This document shows positions 6,768-17,609 of a stretch of 34,165 bases of DNA, piece after piece. The position numbers and the translations under genes are program-made. The notes beneath the pieces were generated by a model. The model did not search any database. It had not been told where the DNA came from and saw only the letters and a list, made by a program, of their open reading frames with translations. Location: positions 1-34,165 of the forward strand of contig JBDHTS010000015.1 of the NCBI GenBank assembly GCA_039808845.1, given 5' to 3'. Each line of letters begins with the position of its first letter. Position 1 is the stretch's first letter. This DNA comes from JBDHTS01 sp039808845 (GTDB lineage Bacteria; Pseudomonadota; Alphaproteobacteria; Micavibrionales; Micavibrionaceae).

Positions 6768-7646
6768 TCAAACCTTCCGCGGTTTTCCCGGCTGGATTTT
6801 CAGACCCTTCAGCTTGCGCTTTTCCGCCAGTTCGTTTTCGATCTCGCCCAGGCCGCTGATCAGCTGTTCGTTCAGGCTGCCGCCTTCCATGATCCCGCCC
6901 TTGGGCACCAGACCCAGGCGTTCGGCAATCTTGGCGTAGCCTTCGACCAGGTCGCCCAGATCCTGCCGGAACCGGTCCTTGTCCAGCTTCTCGCCGGTTG
7001 CCGCGTCCCACAGACGGCAATTGTCCGGCGAAATCTCGTCCGCCAGCAGCAGATAGATCTCCCCGTATTCGCCATAGATGCGGCCGAATTCCAGCTTGAA
7101 ATCGACCAGCTTCAGCCCGATCCCGGCGAACAGGCCGTTGAGATAATCGTTGATGCGGTAGGCCATGTGGACGATCTCGTCCAGCTCGTAAGGGTCCGCC
7201 CAGCCGAACGTATAGATATGCTGCTCATTGACCATCGGGTCGCCGAGTTCGTCCTTCTTGTAATAGAATTCCAGGACGGGCTGGGTCAGGATCGTGCCTT
7301 CCTTGACGCCCAGTCGCTTGACCAGCGATCCGGCGGCAATGTTGCGGATCACAACCTCCAGCGGGATGATCTCCACCTGCCGCACCAGTTGTTCCCGCAT
7401 GTTGAGAGAGCGGATGAAATGAGTGGGAATACCGATGGACTCCAGCTTGGTCATCAGATGGGCGGAAATCCGGTTGTTCAGGACCCCCTTCCCCGCGATC
7501 ACGGCCTTTTTCTGCGCATTGAAGGCGGTCGCGTCGTCCTTGAAATACTGGACCAGCGTGCCAGGGTCCGGGCCTTCGTAAATGGTCTTGGCCTTGCCTT
7601 CATAAAGGACGCGTCGTTTCAGCATGGGTGCGAACCTGTTTTTCAT
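6768..7646 (-). CDS. purC: Phosphoribosylaminoimidazole-succinocarboxamide synthase (SAICAR synthetase)
   Basis: The protein has 292 residues, somewhat longer than the roughly 255 usual. It joins aspartate to CAIR using ATP in purine synthesis. Visible signatures are LYEGKAKTIYEG (14-25), FKDDATAFNAQKK, the IPLEVVIRNIAAGSLVKR segment and LVDFKLEFGR with a following ISPDNCRLWD. The C-terminal extension (EIENELAEKRKLKGLKIQ...) is charged. The start at 7646 has AGGGA upstream; an internal ATG at 7625 is an alternative that would fit the family N-terminus slightly better. It is the first gene of the purC-purS minus-strand unit and divergent from the DUF1476 gene. Confidence 0.93.
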   Translation of the reverse strand: MKNRFAPMLKRRVLYEGKAKTIYEGPDPGTLVQYFKDDATAFNAQKKAVIAGKGVLNNRISAHLMTKLESIGIPTHFIRSLNMREQLVRQVEIIPLEVVIRNIAAGSLVKRLGVKEGTILTQPVLEFYYKKDELGDPMVNEQHIYTFGWADPYELDEIVHMAYRINDYLNGLFAGIGLKLVDFKLEFGRIYGEYGEIYLLLADEISPDNCRLWDAATGEKLDKDRFRQDLGDLVEGYAKIAERLGLVPKGGIMEGGSLNEQLISGLGEIENELAEKRKLKGLKIQPGKPRKV

Positions 7647-7735
7647 GGGTCCCTATATAAGCATGGATTTCCGCAGCGTCCAATGCTATACGAAAACCCG
7701 TTCAATGACACGCTTATAAGACGGGAGAACCGCCA

Positions 7736-8059
7736 ATGTCCAGCATGGAAGACCGCCGCGACGCCTTCGAAAAGAAATTCGCGCATGACGAGGAATTGCG
7801 TTTCCGGGTCGAAGCCCGCACCTGCAAGCTGTTCGGTCAATGGGCGGCGCAGCAGCTGGGGCTGGCGGGCGAGGAAGCGGAAGCCTATGCGAAACAGGTT
7901 ATCGGCGCCAATCTTGAAGAGCCCGGTTATGCGGACGTCAAGCGCAAGGTCATGGGGGATTTTGCCGCCCGGAATGTCAGCATTTCGGAACATCTGCTGG
8001 ATCGTCAGCTTGAGAAATTCACGGAAGAAGCGAAAGCGCAGCTTATTGCGGCAGGCTAG
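7736..8059 (+). CDS. DUF1476 protein, ATP synthase zeta-type inhibitor
   Basis: This 107-residue helical protein matches the DUF1476 family, shown in Paracoccus to be the zeta subunit that inhibits the F1Fo-ATP synthase by entering the F1 catalytic interface with its N-terminus. The hallmark FEKKFAHDEELRFRVEARTCKLFGQWAA is spread over residues 11-38, followed by KRKVMGDF and a C-terminal helix. GGGAGA lies before the start. The divergent purC neighbour is a conserved alphaproteobacterial arrangement. A strong terminator follows directly. Confidence 0.88.
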   Translation: MSSMEDRRDAFEKKFAHDEELRFRVEARTCKLFGQWAAQQLGLAGEEAEAYAKQVIGANLEEPGYADVKRKVMGDFAARNVSISEHLLDRQLEKFTEEAKAQLIAAG

Positions 8060-8074
8060 AAGCCGGTTTATTGG

Positions 8075-8104
8075 AAAAAAGCCCCGCCTTGGCGGGGCTT
8101 TTTC
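8075..8104. terminator. Rho-independent terminator after DUF1476
   Basis: A GCCCCGCC-TT-GGCGGGGC stem is flanked by an A run on the left and TTTTT on the right. It lies 15 bases after the DUF1476 stop. Confidence 0.9.
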
Positions 8105-8367
8105 ATACTTATCCCATTCAACTCGCTAAGCGTTTATTCTATCCAAAAGCGTGAATTTCTCCTTTGGCGGCAAAAGCCGCACGCCAGTCCTTCAGCCTCA
8201 GAAAGATCTATATTAGAATGTTTAAATGAATTACCGCTTCCCTTCAAGAGAAAATTTCGAATTTTCCATGAAAACATTCCAAAAATAACAAGATTTATAC
8301 GAAGAAGTTTAAAAGATTTCGTTTTCCATTGTTTTAAATGAGGCCGTTTTTCTGATAAAAGACCTGT
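8105..8367. other. AT-rich intergenic stretch upstream of purQ
   Basis: With the terminator before it, this is the longest gene-free span in the window (about 308 bases). It is clearly more AT-rich than its surroundings. It has one perfect short palindrome, GAAAATT-TCG-AATTTTC at 8250-8266, and no recognisable RNA, riboswitch or clear -35/-10 pair. It presumably carries the purQ promoter. The purQ start lacks a strong ribosome binding site. Confidence 0.4.
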
Positions 8368-9057
8368 ATGAAAGTATCGATCATCGTTTTCCCAGGCACA
8401 AACCGCGAACACGACATGGCGCAGGCGTTCGAGCGCCTGACGGGCAAGGCCCCTGCCCTGGTCTGGCATAAGGATACGGAACTGGGGAAACCGGATCTGA
8501 TCGTGCTGCCAGGCGGGTTTTCCTATGGTGATTACCTCCGTTGCGGCGCCATGGCGGCACATTCCCCTGTCATGAAACAGGCTATTGCCCTGGCCCGGAC
8601 GGGCACACGCGTCCTTGGCGTCTGCAACGGGTTCCAGATGCTGGTGGAAACGGGCCTCCTGCCCGGCGCCCTGCTGCGGAACAAAACCCTTAAATTTATC
8701 TGCAAACAGGCTTACCTGCGCTGCGAGACAGCAGGAAATTTTTTTACGCGCGCGATGAAAACCGGCGATATCATCCGCGTTCCGGTGGCCCACGGCGAAG
8801 GCAATTATTTTGCCAGTGAGAGCATCCTGAAAGAACTTGAGGACGAAGACCGCGTCGCCTTCCGCTACTGCGAACCGGACGGACGGATCACGGACGCGGC
8901 CAATGCCAACGGCTCCATCCGGAATATCGCGGGAATATACAACAAGGAAAAAACCATTCTTGGCATGATGCCGCACCCCGAGGACGCCACCCAGGACTGG
9001 CAGGGCAACAGGACCGGCAGCGCGCTTTTTGAAAGCATCGTTCAGGCTGCGGCCTGA
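8368..9057 (+). CDS. purQ: Phosphoribosylformylglycinamidine synthase, glutaminase subunit PurQ
   Basis: This 229-residue class I glutamine amidotransferase supplies ammonia to PurL. The catalytic triad is visible: Cys86 in GVCNGFQ, and His203 and Glu205 in MPHPED. FPGTNRE near the N-terminus and LPGGFSYGDYLRCGA (47-61) form the oxyanion and conserved loop regions. The length is normal. It is on the plus strand, separated from purL by the opposing RTX gene, and followed by a bidirectional terminator. Confidence 0.95.
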   Translation: MKVSIIVFPGTNREHDMAQAFERLTGKAPALVWHKDTELGKPDLIVLPGGFSYGDYLRCGAMAAHSPVMKQAIALARTGTRVLGVCNGFQMLVETGLLPGALLRNKTLKFICKQAYLRCETAGNFFTRAMKTGDIIRVPVAHGEGNYFASESILKELEDEDRVAFRYCEPDGRITDAANANGSIRNIAGIYNKEKTILGMMPHPEDATQDWQGNRTGSALFESIVQAAA

Positions 9058-9079
9058 TTTCATTGAACCGGCCTGAATA

Positions 9080-9114
9080 AAAATCCCCTTCCGGACATGC
9101 CGGAAGGGGATTTT
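9080..9114. terminator. Bidirectional terminator between purQ and the RTX gene
   Basis: A 15-base perfect stem (9080-9094 with 9100-9114, AAAATCCCC...) and a 5-base loop carry A and T runs on both sides, so it can stop transcription from both converging genes. Confidence 0.9.
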
Positions 9115-9128
9115 AAAACACTTAAATA

Positions 9129-10235
9129 TTAAGCGATGTGCTGGTTCGCGATCAGAACGCCAGCCGCCAGAAGCTGGTCAGCCTTCAGGCCGGACAGATC
9201 GACGTTCTGGATGGTCGCCGCGCAGTAGAAGTCTTTGCCTGCGCCATCGATGTTGATGTACAGGTGGCTTCCGCCGCCGGCAGCCGGCTGGAACTTCACG
9301 AAGTCATTGATCGCGTCGGTCAGCGGATCGAAACCGGACAGCATGTCCGTCACGTTCAGCTTGTCGATCGCGGTAATGGTCGGCTTGTCGCCGCAATGAG
9401 CGCCAGGCGTGATCCCGATTTCGAAATCGGTGATGACATCCTTGCTGGCGACTTTGCAGCCAGGTTTCTCACCCATCACAAACATGTCCTGGCCCAGACC
9501 GCCCGTCAGCGTGTCCTTGCCGAAGCCCCCGACGAGAATGTCGTTGTCCCAGCCGCCATCGAGCTTGTCATTGCCGTAACCGCCGTACAACTTGTCATTG
9601 CCGCTGTCGCCGTACAGGGTATCGTTGCCCTGGTTGCCCCACAGCTTGTCGTTGCCCGATTCGCCATGCAGGGTATCACAACCTTTGCTGCCCATCAGTT
9701 TGTCATCGCCGCTGTTACCGGTCAGGGTGTCATTGCCTCTGCCGCCGACCAGCCAGTCGTTGCCGGGGCCGCCCGTAATGGTATCGTTGCCGTTGCCGCC
9801 ATTGACGCGGTCGTCGCCCGAGTTGCCGGACAGGGTGTCGTTGCCGTTGCCGCCATGAATGACGTCGTTGCCGGGACCGCCGACGATGGTATCGTTGCCG
9901 TTGCCGCCGTTAACGGTGTCATCGCCCGAACCGCCGTGCAGTTCGTCGTTACCATTGTTGCCGTCGATGCGGTCGTTGCCGGGGCCGCCGATGACCAGAT
10001 CGTCGCCCGAACCGCCATGGATCGTGTCATTGTCGGAACCGCCATGCAGTTCGTCGTTGCCGGGGCCGCCGTTGATGATGTCGTTGCCGGGGGTGCCGTG
10101 TACGTAATCGTCGCCAGGGCCGGCATTGATCACATCATCCTGGTCTGTGCCGTGCAGGTTGTCGTTGCCGGGGGTGCCATCGATCGGCGCAGCCAAAGCG
10201 ATGATAACGGATTCTGTTGTGGTGGTCGGTTCCAT
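9129..10235 (-). CDS. RTX calcium-binding protein with 26 uninterrupted nonapeptides and a type I secretion signal
   Basis: The protein has 368 residues. After a short N-terminus without a Sec signal peptide (1-19), residues 20-253 form 26 consecutive nine-residue repeats of the GGxGNDxLx type, which should fold as a Ca2+-dependent parallel beta-roll. The C-terminus (about 266-368), with KDVITDFEIG, DKLNVTDMLSGFD, SHLYINIDGAGKDF and a terminal LLAAGVLIANQHIA, resembles the VCA0849-type C-terminal secretion domain. Four cysteines are present, which is unusual for type I secreted RTX proteins. AAGGAGAT lies 7 bases before the start. The gene opposes purQ and purL and interrupts the purine cluster. 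A LapB-like exporter encoded at 30183-34165 is a plausible but unproven partner. Role unknown: surface layer, adhesin or Ca2+ scaffold. Confidence 0.88.
   Translation of the reverse strand: MEPTTTTESVIIALAAPIDGTPGNDNLHGTDQDDVINAGPGDDYVHGTPGNDIINGGPGNDELHGGSDNDTIHGGSGDDLVIGGPGNDRIDGNNGNDELHGGSGDDTVNGGNGNDTIVGGPGNDVIHGGNGNDTLSGNSGDDRVNGGNGNDTITGGPGNDWLVGGRGNDTLTGNSGDDKLMGSKGCDTLHGESGNDKLWGNQGNDTLYGDSGNDKLYGGYGNDKLDGGWDNDILVGGFGKDTLTGGLGQDMFVMGEKPGCKVASKDVITDFEIGITPGAHCGDKPTITAIDKLNVTDMLSGFDPLTDAINDFVKFQPAAGGGSHLYINIDGAGKDFYCAATIQNVDLSGLKADQLLAAGVLIANQHIA
9477..10178 (-). repeat. Tandem 27-bp RTX repeats
   Basis: The DNA encoding the 26 nonapeptides repeats with a 27-base period (GGC-rich codons for GGxGND). 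It is a coding repeat, not a CRISPR. Confidence 0.9.
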
Positions 10236-10483
10236 TGAAAGATCTCCTTAATGATTTCCAAGAATTGTAGCGATTAGCGCCCAACTCCCTGTTGTCCGCG
10301 GACCCTTAGCAGGCCTTCTAACGTTTCCATATTTTAATGCCATAAACAGTGTGAGCGTAGCTGTCAAAGGCTTTTTATACGTAACCCTGTAAATTCTTGC
10401 ATTTGCCAGAATGTATTAATATGTGCCGGGACAGCCTTACAAAACCCTTCGCATCTCCGGTTCTTCGCGCTAAAAAGAAAGCC

Positions 10484-12844
<2,361 letters not shown>

Positions 12845-12847
12845 CCG

Positions 12848-13144
12848 TCAGACGGCAATCGCGTTGGGCGGAACGCCGTCCATCTGAACGTAAAGGGGCA
12901 GCTCCATATCGCGGGATTCGCCCGCCGCGCCGATCTGCAGAAAGCGGACGGTGCGGGTTTTATGGAGAAGCGCTGAAATCTGGCTGACCCCCGATGTGCC
13001 GATATCCTCCCGCCGCCCGTCCTCGAACTGAAGGAACAGCGTGCGGCGCTCCGGCTGGAAGCCCAGGAAAACGGGCCGCCCCCTGAAGGAATGGTCGCAG
13101 GCTATGCATATGCGCCCGTCCAGCCCTGCCGCTACTCCGATCAT
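12848..13144 (-). CDS. Hypothetical 98-residue protein
   Basis: The predicted protein starts MIGVAAGLDGRICIACDHSF. It has a central LQFEDGRREDIGTSG segment and an RTVRFLQIGAAGE stretch that looks like alternating beta strands, with no membrane segment or signal peptide. It ends 3 bases from the purL stop on the opposite strand, so the two genes share their 3' ends with no terminator visible between them. Codon use resembles its neighbours, which supports it being real. I do not recognise the family. Confidence 0.6.
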   Translation of the reverse strand: MIGVAAGLDGRICIACDHSFRGRPVFLGFQPERRTLFLQFEDGRREDIGTSGVSQISALLHKTRTVRFLQIGAAGESRDMELPLYVQMDGVPPNAIAV

Positions 13145-13165
13145 CTGCCCTCCCTGGATCTTTGT

Positions 13166-13252
13166 CGTTTCAGGTTGAACACTGGATTCTCCTTTTCGCC
13201 GTCATCCCCGCGCAGGTGAGGATGACGGTTGAGATGCTTTCAATCTGAAACG
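13166..13252. repeat. Nested palindromic element: CGTTTCAGGTTGAA arms around a GTCATCCCCGC hairpin
   Basis: The outer arms 13166-13180 and 13238-13252 (CGTTTCAG.TTGAA and inverse) flank an inner class C hairpin at 13201-13226 (GTCATCCCCGC...GAGGATGAC). The inner palindrome is the same family as at 14065-14090 and 30081-30171, but in different outer arms. Confidence 0.75.
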
Positions 13253-13421
13253 AGATGCTCCAGAAAAGTTAATATTTTATTAATTTAATATTAAATAAAT
13301 AATAAGCATCTTTATCCAGGGGGCGCAATATAAATATGAAAAATATTGTATAAAGTAGCATCAGAAGTTCCTTATGGAGTATAGTGCCTTATCGGAAACC
13401 TGAAGCATTAAGGACTTTTTC

Positions 13422-13661
13422 ATGGCGATGAAGCCTGAAGACATCGAGCGCCTGATCCGGCAGGGCATACCGGACGCCGATGTCACGATTTCCGATCTGC
13501 GGGGGGACGGCGACCATTATGCCGCCTATGTCGCCTCGCCGGCCTTCGCCGGAAAATCCCGCATCGAACAGCACAAGATGGTTTATCAGGCCCTGCAGGG
13601 CAGAATGGGCGGCGACCTGCACGCCCTGGCCCTGCAGACCGCCGTCAAGGAAGGAGCGTAA
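13422..13661 (+). CDS. BolA/IbaG family protein
   Basis: The protein has 79 residues with the BolA fold. It starts MAMKPEDIERLIRQGIPDA and has DGDHYAAYVASPAFAGKSRIEQHK with the conserved His, and the C-terminal MGGDLHALALQT motif. BolA proteins pair with monothiol glutaredoxins through a shared [2Fe-2S] cluster and act in iron-sulfur trafficking or iron regulation. The grxD gene follows after 4 bases, supporting a pair. AAGGA lies 7 bases before the start. The 160 bases upstream are very AT-rich and probably hold the promoter. Confidence 0.92.
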   Translation: MAMKPEDIERLIRQGIPDADVTISDLRGDGDHYAAYVASPAFAGKSRIEQHKMVYQALQGRMGGDLHALALQTAVKEGA

Positions 13662-13665
13662 TCCC

Positions 13666-14004
13666 ATGGAAAATTACATCTTCGATCGCATACGGAAAGA
13701 CATCGGCGGCAACGACGTCGTGCTGTACATGAAAGGCAGCGCGGTCTTCCCGCAATGCGGCTTCTCGGCCGCCGTGGTGCAGATCCTTTCGCAGCTCGGC
13801 GTCCGGTTCAAGGACGTGAACGTTCTGGAGGACAACGACATCCGCCAGGGCATCAAGGATTTCGCCGGCTGGCCCACGATCCCGCAGCTTTACGTCAAGG
13901 GCGAATTCGTCGGCGGCTGCGACATCGTGCGCGAGATGTACGCTTCGGGCGAGCTTCAGGATCTGCTGCGCAGCAAACAGGTGCTGTTCAACGAAGCCGC
14001 CTGA
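13666..14004 (+). CDS. grxD: Monothiol glutaredoxin, Grx4/GrxD type
   Basis: The 112-residue protein has the CGFS active site (Cys31 in FPQCGFS) that binds [2Fe-2S] with glutathione, the WPTIPQLYVKGEFVGGCDI segment (cis-Pro and glutathione-binding GGCD) and an upstream VVLYMKG that positions glutathione. It carries and delivers Fe-S clusters in the cytosol with the BolA partner encoded directly upstream. AAGGAG overlapping the bolA stop serves as its ribosome binding site, so translation is probably coupled. Confidence 0.95.
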   Translation: MENYIFDRIRKDIGGNDVVLYMKGSAVFPQCGFSAAVVQILSQLGVRFKDVNVLEDNDIRQGIKDFAGWPTIPQLYVKGEFVGGCDIVREMYASGELQDLLRSKQVLFNEAA

Positions 14005-14020
14005 CCGGGGATCCAGAGCC

Positions 14021-14130
14021 GTTAGAGCGTTCTGCAATTCAATTGACGCATTCACCAACCTTTTGTCATCCCCGCGAAAGCGGGGATGACGGTCCGTGAG
14101 TGATTCAAGTTGAATGCAGAACGCTCTAAC
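14021..14130. repeat. Nested palindromic element: GTTAGAGCGTTCTGCA arms around a GTCATCCCCG hairpin
   Basis: The outer arms at 14021-14046 and 14101-14130 share GTTAGAGCGTTCTGCA and its inverse, with partial pairing beyond. The inner hairpin GTCATCCCCG-CGAAAG-CGGGGATGAC is perfect (14065-14090). It lies between the converging grxD and polysaccharide lyase-like genes and may act as a transcription barrier; there is no clear T run. Confidence 0.8.
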
Positions 14131-14141
14131 GCTTTTTCCGA

Positions 14142-17100
14142 TCAGGGATTCGTAAAGGCACAGGAATCCCCGTTCGCGTCGCATCCATGCGCGCTAAGCC
14201 AGGCGGCTTTGGCTGTATTCCATACATTGATGTCATTTGTGACAGTGACCCCTGTCGCGGGAAGCGCGCCGGGATAAGCGCCGCCGCCCAGCCAGACGAG
14301 CGTCACATTTTCATATGTTCCCCTTGGGAAATTCATCTGGGGAATCCCGCCCTCATTGCGGCTTTCCACCAGGAAAACCGTGTTTTTAATATTGACGGTC
14401 GGGCCGCCTGCGCCCGTCTTGAACAGCTGACCAGACCCTGTCGTTCTGCCATTACAACTGTTGGGATCTTTATTGCCCTTCATGTCGCCCCTGTAAGGCT
14501 GGCATCCCAGGCGGACCAGACTGTCTTCGATGGTAATATTCGCCGTGCATTCATTCGAGGCAGCCGAATGTCCCCGGCGCATCGAAATAAACATATGCGT
14601 ATCATCGACCAGGACGTCGCTTATCGTTCCGTCATGGCACCTGTCGTTCTCAATAAAATCATCGCGGGTATACCGGGCGTAAACCGTGCATATCTTGAAA
14701 GAGCCGACATCGGGAACGCTGATCGCGTCCATCATGTTGTCGATCCAGACATGATCAACCTGCGCAACGCCGCCGCCACCCTTGAACAACACGCCATCCC
14801 CGTCATAGCCGTTATTGACGACAGGGTCTTTTTTCATATGGTCCCAGAACGTGGAGCGCGGCGCAGGGCCGATAATGCGCGCGCCTGTAACGCGCGCATT
14901 GGCCCCGCCGCGTATCACGACACCCGACCGGGCCACGGGCGTGACATTCAGCGTTTTGCCTCTCAAATCGATGACGCTGTTTGCCGGCACAGCTATATCG
15001 ACCTGTCCTCCCGGCTCGACAGGAGGCGTCAAAGCGCTCGCCGGCACTTCAGGATCGCAACCTTCGGAAGGAATAAAACCGCCGCCACCGCCGCCACCGC
15101 CACCCGGACATGCCGGAAGCGGGGTGATGGGCGGCACGGGCACAGTGCCTTTATATTTCGCAAGATAGGCATCACTGACCTTGCCGTTGTATTCCACGCG
15201 CGGCCAGATCTGGTGCTTGCCGCCGCCGGCGCGGTTATAATAGGATTCGTATTCGATATAATCCTTGTTGGCGTTGAAGAAATCGTACATGGCCCCGGCG
15301 TAATAGCTGTTATTCGCGCCATCGGCCGCGGACAGCGGCTTGTTGGAGGCCCCCCATTCGTCGATAGCGATGCGCTTGCCGACCGTCCTGGCGAAATCCA
15401 GCAGCCCCTTGACGCCTTTGGACTCGCCCGTCGCGGCGTTATAGCCGCCATAGCACATGTTCACCCAGCCCGGACTTGTGGCGCTATCGCAGAATCCGCC
15501 CGCGCCGTTGTCATAGGGGTCGATGCTCAAAACATCCACGACGTCGCTGCCGGGGTAATAGTCGCGGATCTTCAGGCGCGTGTTCTTCAGCACGTTCCAT
15601 ACGATCCGCGCGTTCGGCATTTCGGCTTTATAGATTTTCGCGATGCGTCCCCAGGCGGCCTTGTAAGTCGCCGGATCGGCGGTACGGCCGGGGTTCGTGT
15701 AGGACCAGGGATATCCCTCATCCGCCTCATGCCCCAGGCGAAGATAGATGACCCCTTCCCCGATCGCCTCGTGGATCTTTTTGGCGATCGCCGTGTGCTC
15801 GGCGTCGATGCCGCCGCCCGCCACCATGTCGAACTTCATGAAGTCCGCCAGAGTCACCAGGGGCACGGTCAGCACGGGGCAGATGCCGGCCTGGCTGAAC
15901 GCCCGCACGGCGCCGGTGGGCCGCAATACCTCGTTCGTCAGATAGGCGGCATAGGAGGTCTGCCACGAGTTCTTGCCGATGAACACGGTCCCGACATCCA
16001 CCGGCCGCCCGCGCCAGTTCCCGAACCCTTCCGCGTTCCTCAGGGCGATGGCGCCGATCCCCGTCCCCGGCGAAAAACCCGACGCCCAGGGCAGCTCGCT
16101 GTTCTTTCCGCACGGCCCCGGCGGCGGCAGCGGCGTCGTACAACAGGCCGGGCACCCCGTGATAAGGTCGATGGGCCCGGTGCAGGGCTCCGGCCCCGGA
16201 CCTGGTCCAGGGACGATGGGAACCTCGCAGCTGCCTTCCGGCCCGCCGCGGCCGACCTGGTCCCTTGTCAGCTTCTGCGCGGTAGGGGAGCATGTCGTCG
16301 AGGTGGGCCCCGACGTCCTGACCTCCGATATATGCCGGATCGGCCCCTGATGGCATTTAATGGTCGTATCGTAAACAGGAACTTCGCAGTTATCCCCTTC
16401 CTTGTCACCAATAAGAAGGTTTGTCGCAATATTGTTATCAAGAAAACTCTTGACGGAAGGCGGCCCCTGCGGTGCACCGGGAGAATCGGCCGGCATCCAG
16501 TACCGCGCCTGGTAACAGGCGCCGTCAGGATATTTGCGCGTTCCTTTATAGAGGATGATATCAGCTTTCGTGAACCGGTTGTTGGTGATCTGGGTGTTGT
16601 ATTCCCGGACGGCCAGGCCCGTCGTCATATTTTCAAACCAGTTTCCTGTATAGGTATTCGAATATCCATGCCTGTTCAGAACCCGGCCCGTATTCACAAG
16701 GGTGTTATTCCGGAAGACATTATCACTGCATTTGACTTCCATCACATTCTTGCGACCCCAGTTTTCGAACAGGTTATTTTCGATCAGGGTTCTGGCCGAG
16801 CCGTATTTGGAGAGGAACGGGTATCCGTTCTGTGCGCCATACATGCACAAAAATATGGCGAAACCGGTGTAAGCGGAGGTCGGGTTGGGCGTATTGGTCG
16901 TGAAGTAATTCGAATCGATCCGATTGTTATTATACATCTGTTCCGTGCTGCGCGGACGGTAGAAGGCAATCGTCGTGCCTTCTTCACCGGTCTGGCGCTG
17001 AGGAACGATAAAATCGTTATGGTCGACCCGGTTGAACTGGGATCCTTCCTCATAATCCAGCTGGCCTTCCCCAGTGAACAAAGAGCGTGTCACCCGGTTG

Positions 17101-17459
17101 TAATCGCCATCAACCGTAATCTGGTCCGTGACGGTGAACCCGTTCATGATCAGGCCATTGCCGTTGACGTTTATCTTCCCGAACCGGGGCCCGGTCTGGG
17201 TCTGCGCCTCCAGGATAAAAGGATTGTCCGCCGTGCAGTTCTTCGTATACGTGAATGAAGGATAATTGCCGGACGCCAGGGTCAGCGTGCATCCGCAGGG
17301 CTGGTCCCTCACGGCATTCAGGAAATTTCCTGGAGTAACGGCAACCTGGCAACTGGTCGTCGGATAGCATTTCGCCGTCTGGGCGCTGGCGGAAACCGGA
17401 ACAAGCAGGCCGATCAGCAGAACGGCGCAGGCAAGAACGAAACCCGGTTTTTCTTTCAT
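14142..17459 (-). CDS. Secreted three-domain protein: PL6-like beta-helix, GH26-like domain, C-terminal beta-helix
   Basis: From the ATG at 17459 the protein has 1105 residues and a clear signal peptide (MKEKPGF, a hydrophobic run, then SASA-QT near residue 26). In-frame codons extend upstream to 17594 but would bury this signal. Residues about 30-310 form a right-handed beta-helix like PL6 lyases (alginate/dermatan). Lys243 (MEVKCSDN) and Arg263 (LNRHG) match the catalytic Lys250/Arg271 pair of chondroitinase B. A Pro/Gly/Cys linker (about 380-455) leads to a GH26-like domain (about 460-790): likely acid/base Glu578 in RLGHEADEGYPW and nucleophile Glu701 in AIDEWG. A poly-Gly linker follows, then a second beta-helix (about 850-1090). 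The protein probably acts in the periplasm or outside the cell on uronate- or mannose-containing polymers; the substrate is unknown. It is 16 bases or more downstream of a gene with a related GH26-like domain. Confidence 0.8.
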   Translation of the reverse strand: MKEKPGFVLACAVLLIGLLVPVSASAQTAKCYPTTSCQVAVTPGNFLNAVRDQPCGCTLTLASGNYPSFTYTKNCTADNPFILEAQTQTGPRFGKINVNGNGLIMNGFTVTDQITVDGDYNRVTRSLFTGEGQLDYEEGSQFNRVDHNDFIVPQRQTGEEGTTIAFYRPRSTEQMYNNNRIDSNYFTTNTPNPTSAYTGFAIFLCMYGAQNGYPFLSKYGSARTLIENNLFENWGRKNVMEVKCSDNVFRNNTLVNTGRVLNRHGYSNTYTGNWFENMTTGLAVREYNTQITNNRFTKADIILYKGTRKYPDGACYQARYWMPADSPGAPQGPPSVKSFLDNNIATNLLIGDKEGDNCEVPVYDTTIKCHQGPIRHISEVRTSGPTSTTCSPTAQKLTRDQVGRGGPEGSCEVPIVPGPGPGPEPCTGPIDLITGCPACCTTPLPPPGPCGKNSELPWASGFSPGTGIGAIALRNAEGFGNWRGRPVDVGTVFIGKNSWQTSYAAYLTNEVLRPTGAVRAFSQAGICPVLTVPLVTLADFMKFDMVAGGGIDAEHTAIAKKIHEAIGEGVIYLRLGHEADEGYPWSYTNPGRTADPATYKAAWGRIAKIYKAEMPNARIVWNVLKNTRLKIRDYYPGSDVVDVLSIDPYDNGAGGFCDSATSPGWVNMCYGGYNAATGESKGVKGLLDFARTVGKRIAIDEWGASNKPLSAADGANNSYYAGAMYDFFNANKDYIEYESYYNRAGGGKHQIWPRVEYNGKVSDAYLAKYKGTVPVPPITPLPACPGGGGGGGGGFIPSEGCDPEVPASALTPPVEPGGQVDIAVPANSVIDLRGKTLNVTPVARSGVVIRGGANARVTGARIIGPAPRSTFWDHMKKDPVVNNGYDGDGVLFKGGGGVAQVDHVWIDNMMDAISVPDVGSFKICTVYARYTRDDFIENDRCHDGTISDVLVDDTHMFISMRRGHSAASNECTANITIEDSLVRLGCQPYRGDMKGNKDPNSCNGRTTGSGQLFKTGAGGPTVNIKNTVFLVESRNEGGIPQMNFPRGTYENVTLVWLGGGAYPGALPATGVTVTNDINVWNTAKAAWLSAHGCDANGDSCAFTNP

Positions 17460-17609
17460 GCCGGCATACCCCGCTATCATCCCTGTCATCACAACCTGCG
17501 CCAGGCGGATCATGCGTTCCGCAAACAGTCTGTTATCATTCACCATCGCTTTATTCTTCATTTTCGCTTTCAAATTATCAGCCATCTGCCGCAAAGCCGC
17601 CTGTTTTTC

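Noticed and set aside
9477..10178. Regular 27-base repeats considered as a CRISPR
   Set aside because: There are no unique spacers; the periodicity encodes RTX nonapeptides. No cas genes are present.
9138..10238. Open frame opposite the RTX gene with Val/Ala-rich repeats
   Set aside because: It is the reverse reading of the RTX repeats; the minus strand has the ribosome binding site, the GGxGND pattern and the secretion domain.
10361..10420. Possible sigma70 promoter for purL (TTGCAT and TATTAA)
   Set aside because: The spacing is only 11 bases and no better pair was found.
10397..10483. Upstream in-frame start for PurL
   Set aside because: The extra residues do not resemble PurL and no ribosome binding site precedes the ATG at 10397; the start at 10484 fits.
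14187..17258. Open frame of 1023 codons on the plus strand
   Set aside because: It mirrors the PL6/GH26-like gene, which has a signal peptide, domains and catalytic motifs; the plus-strand translation is rich in Arg and His without domain features.
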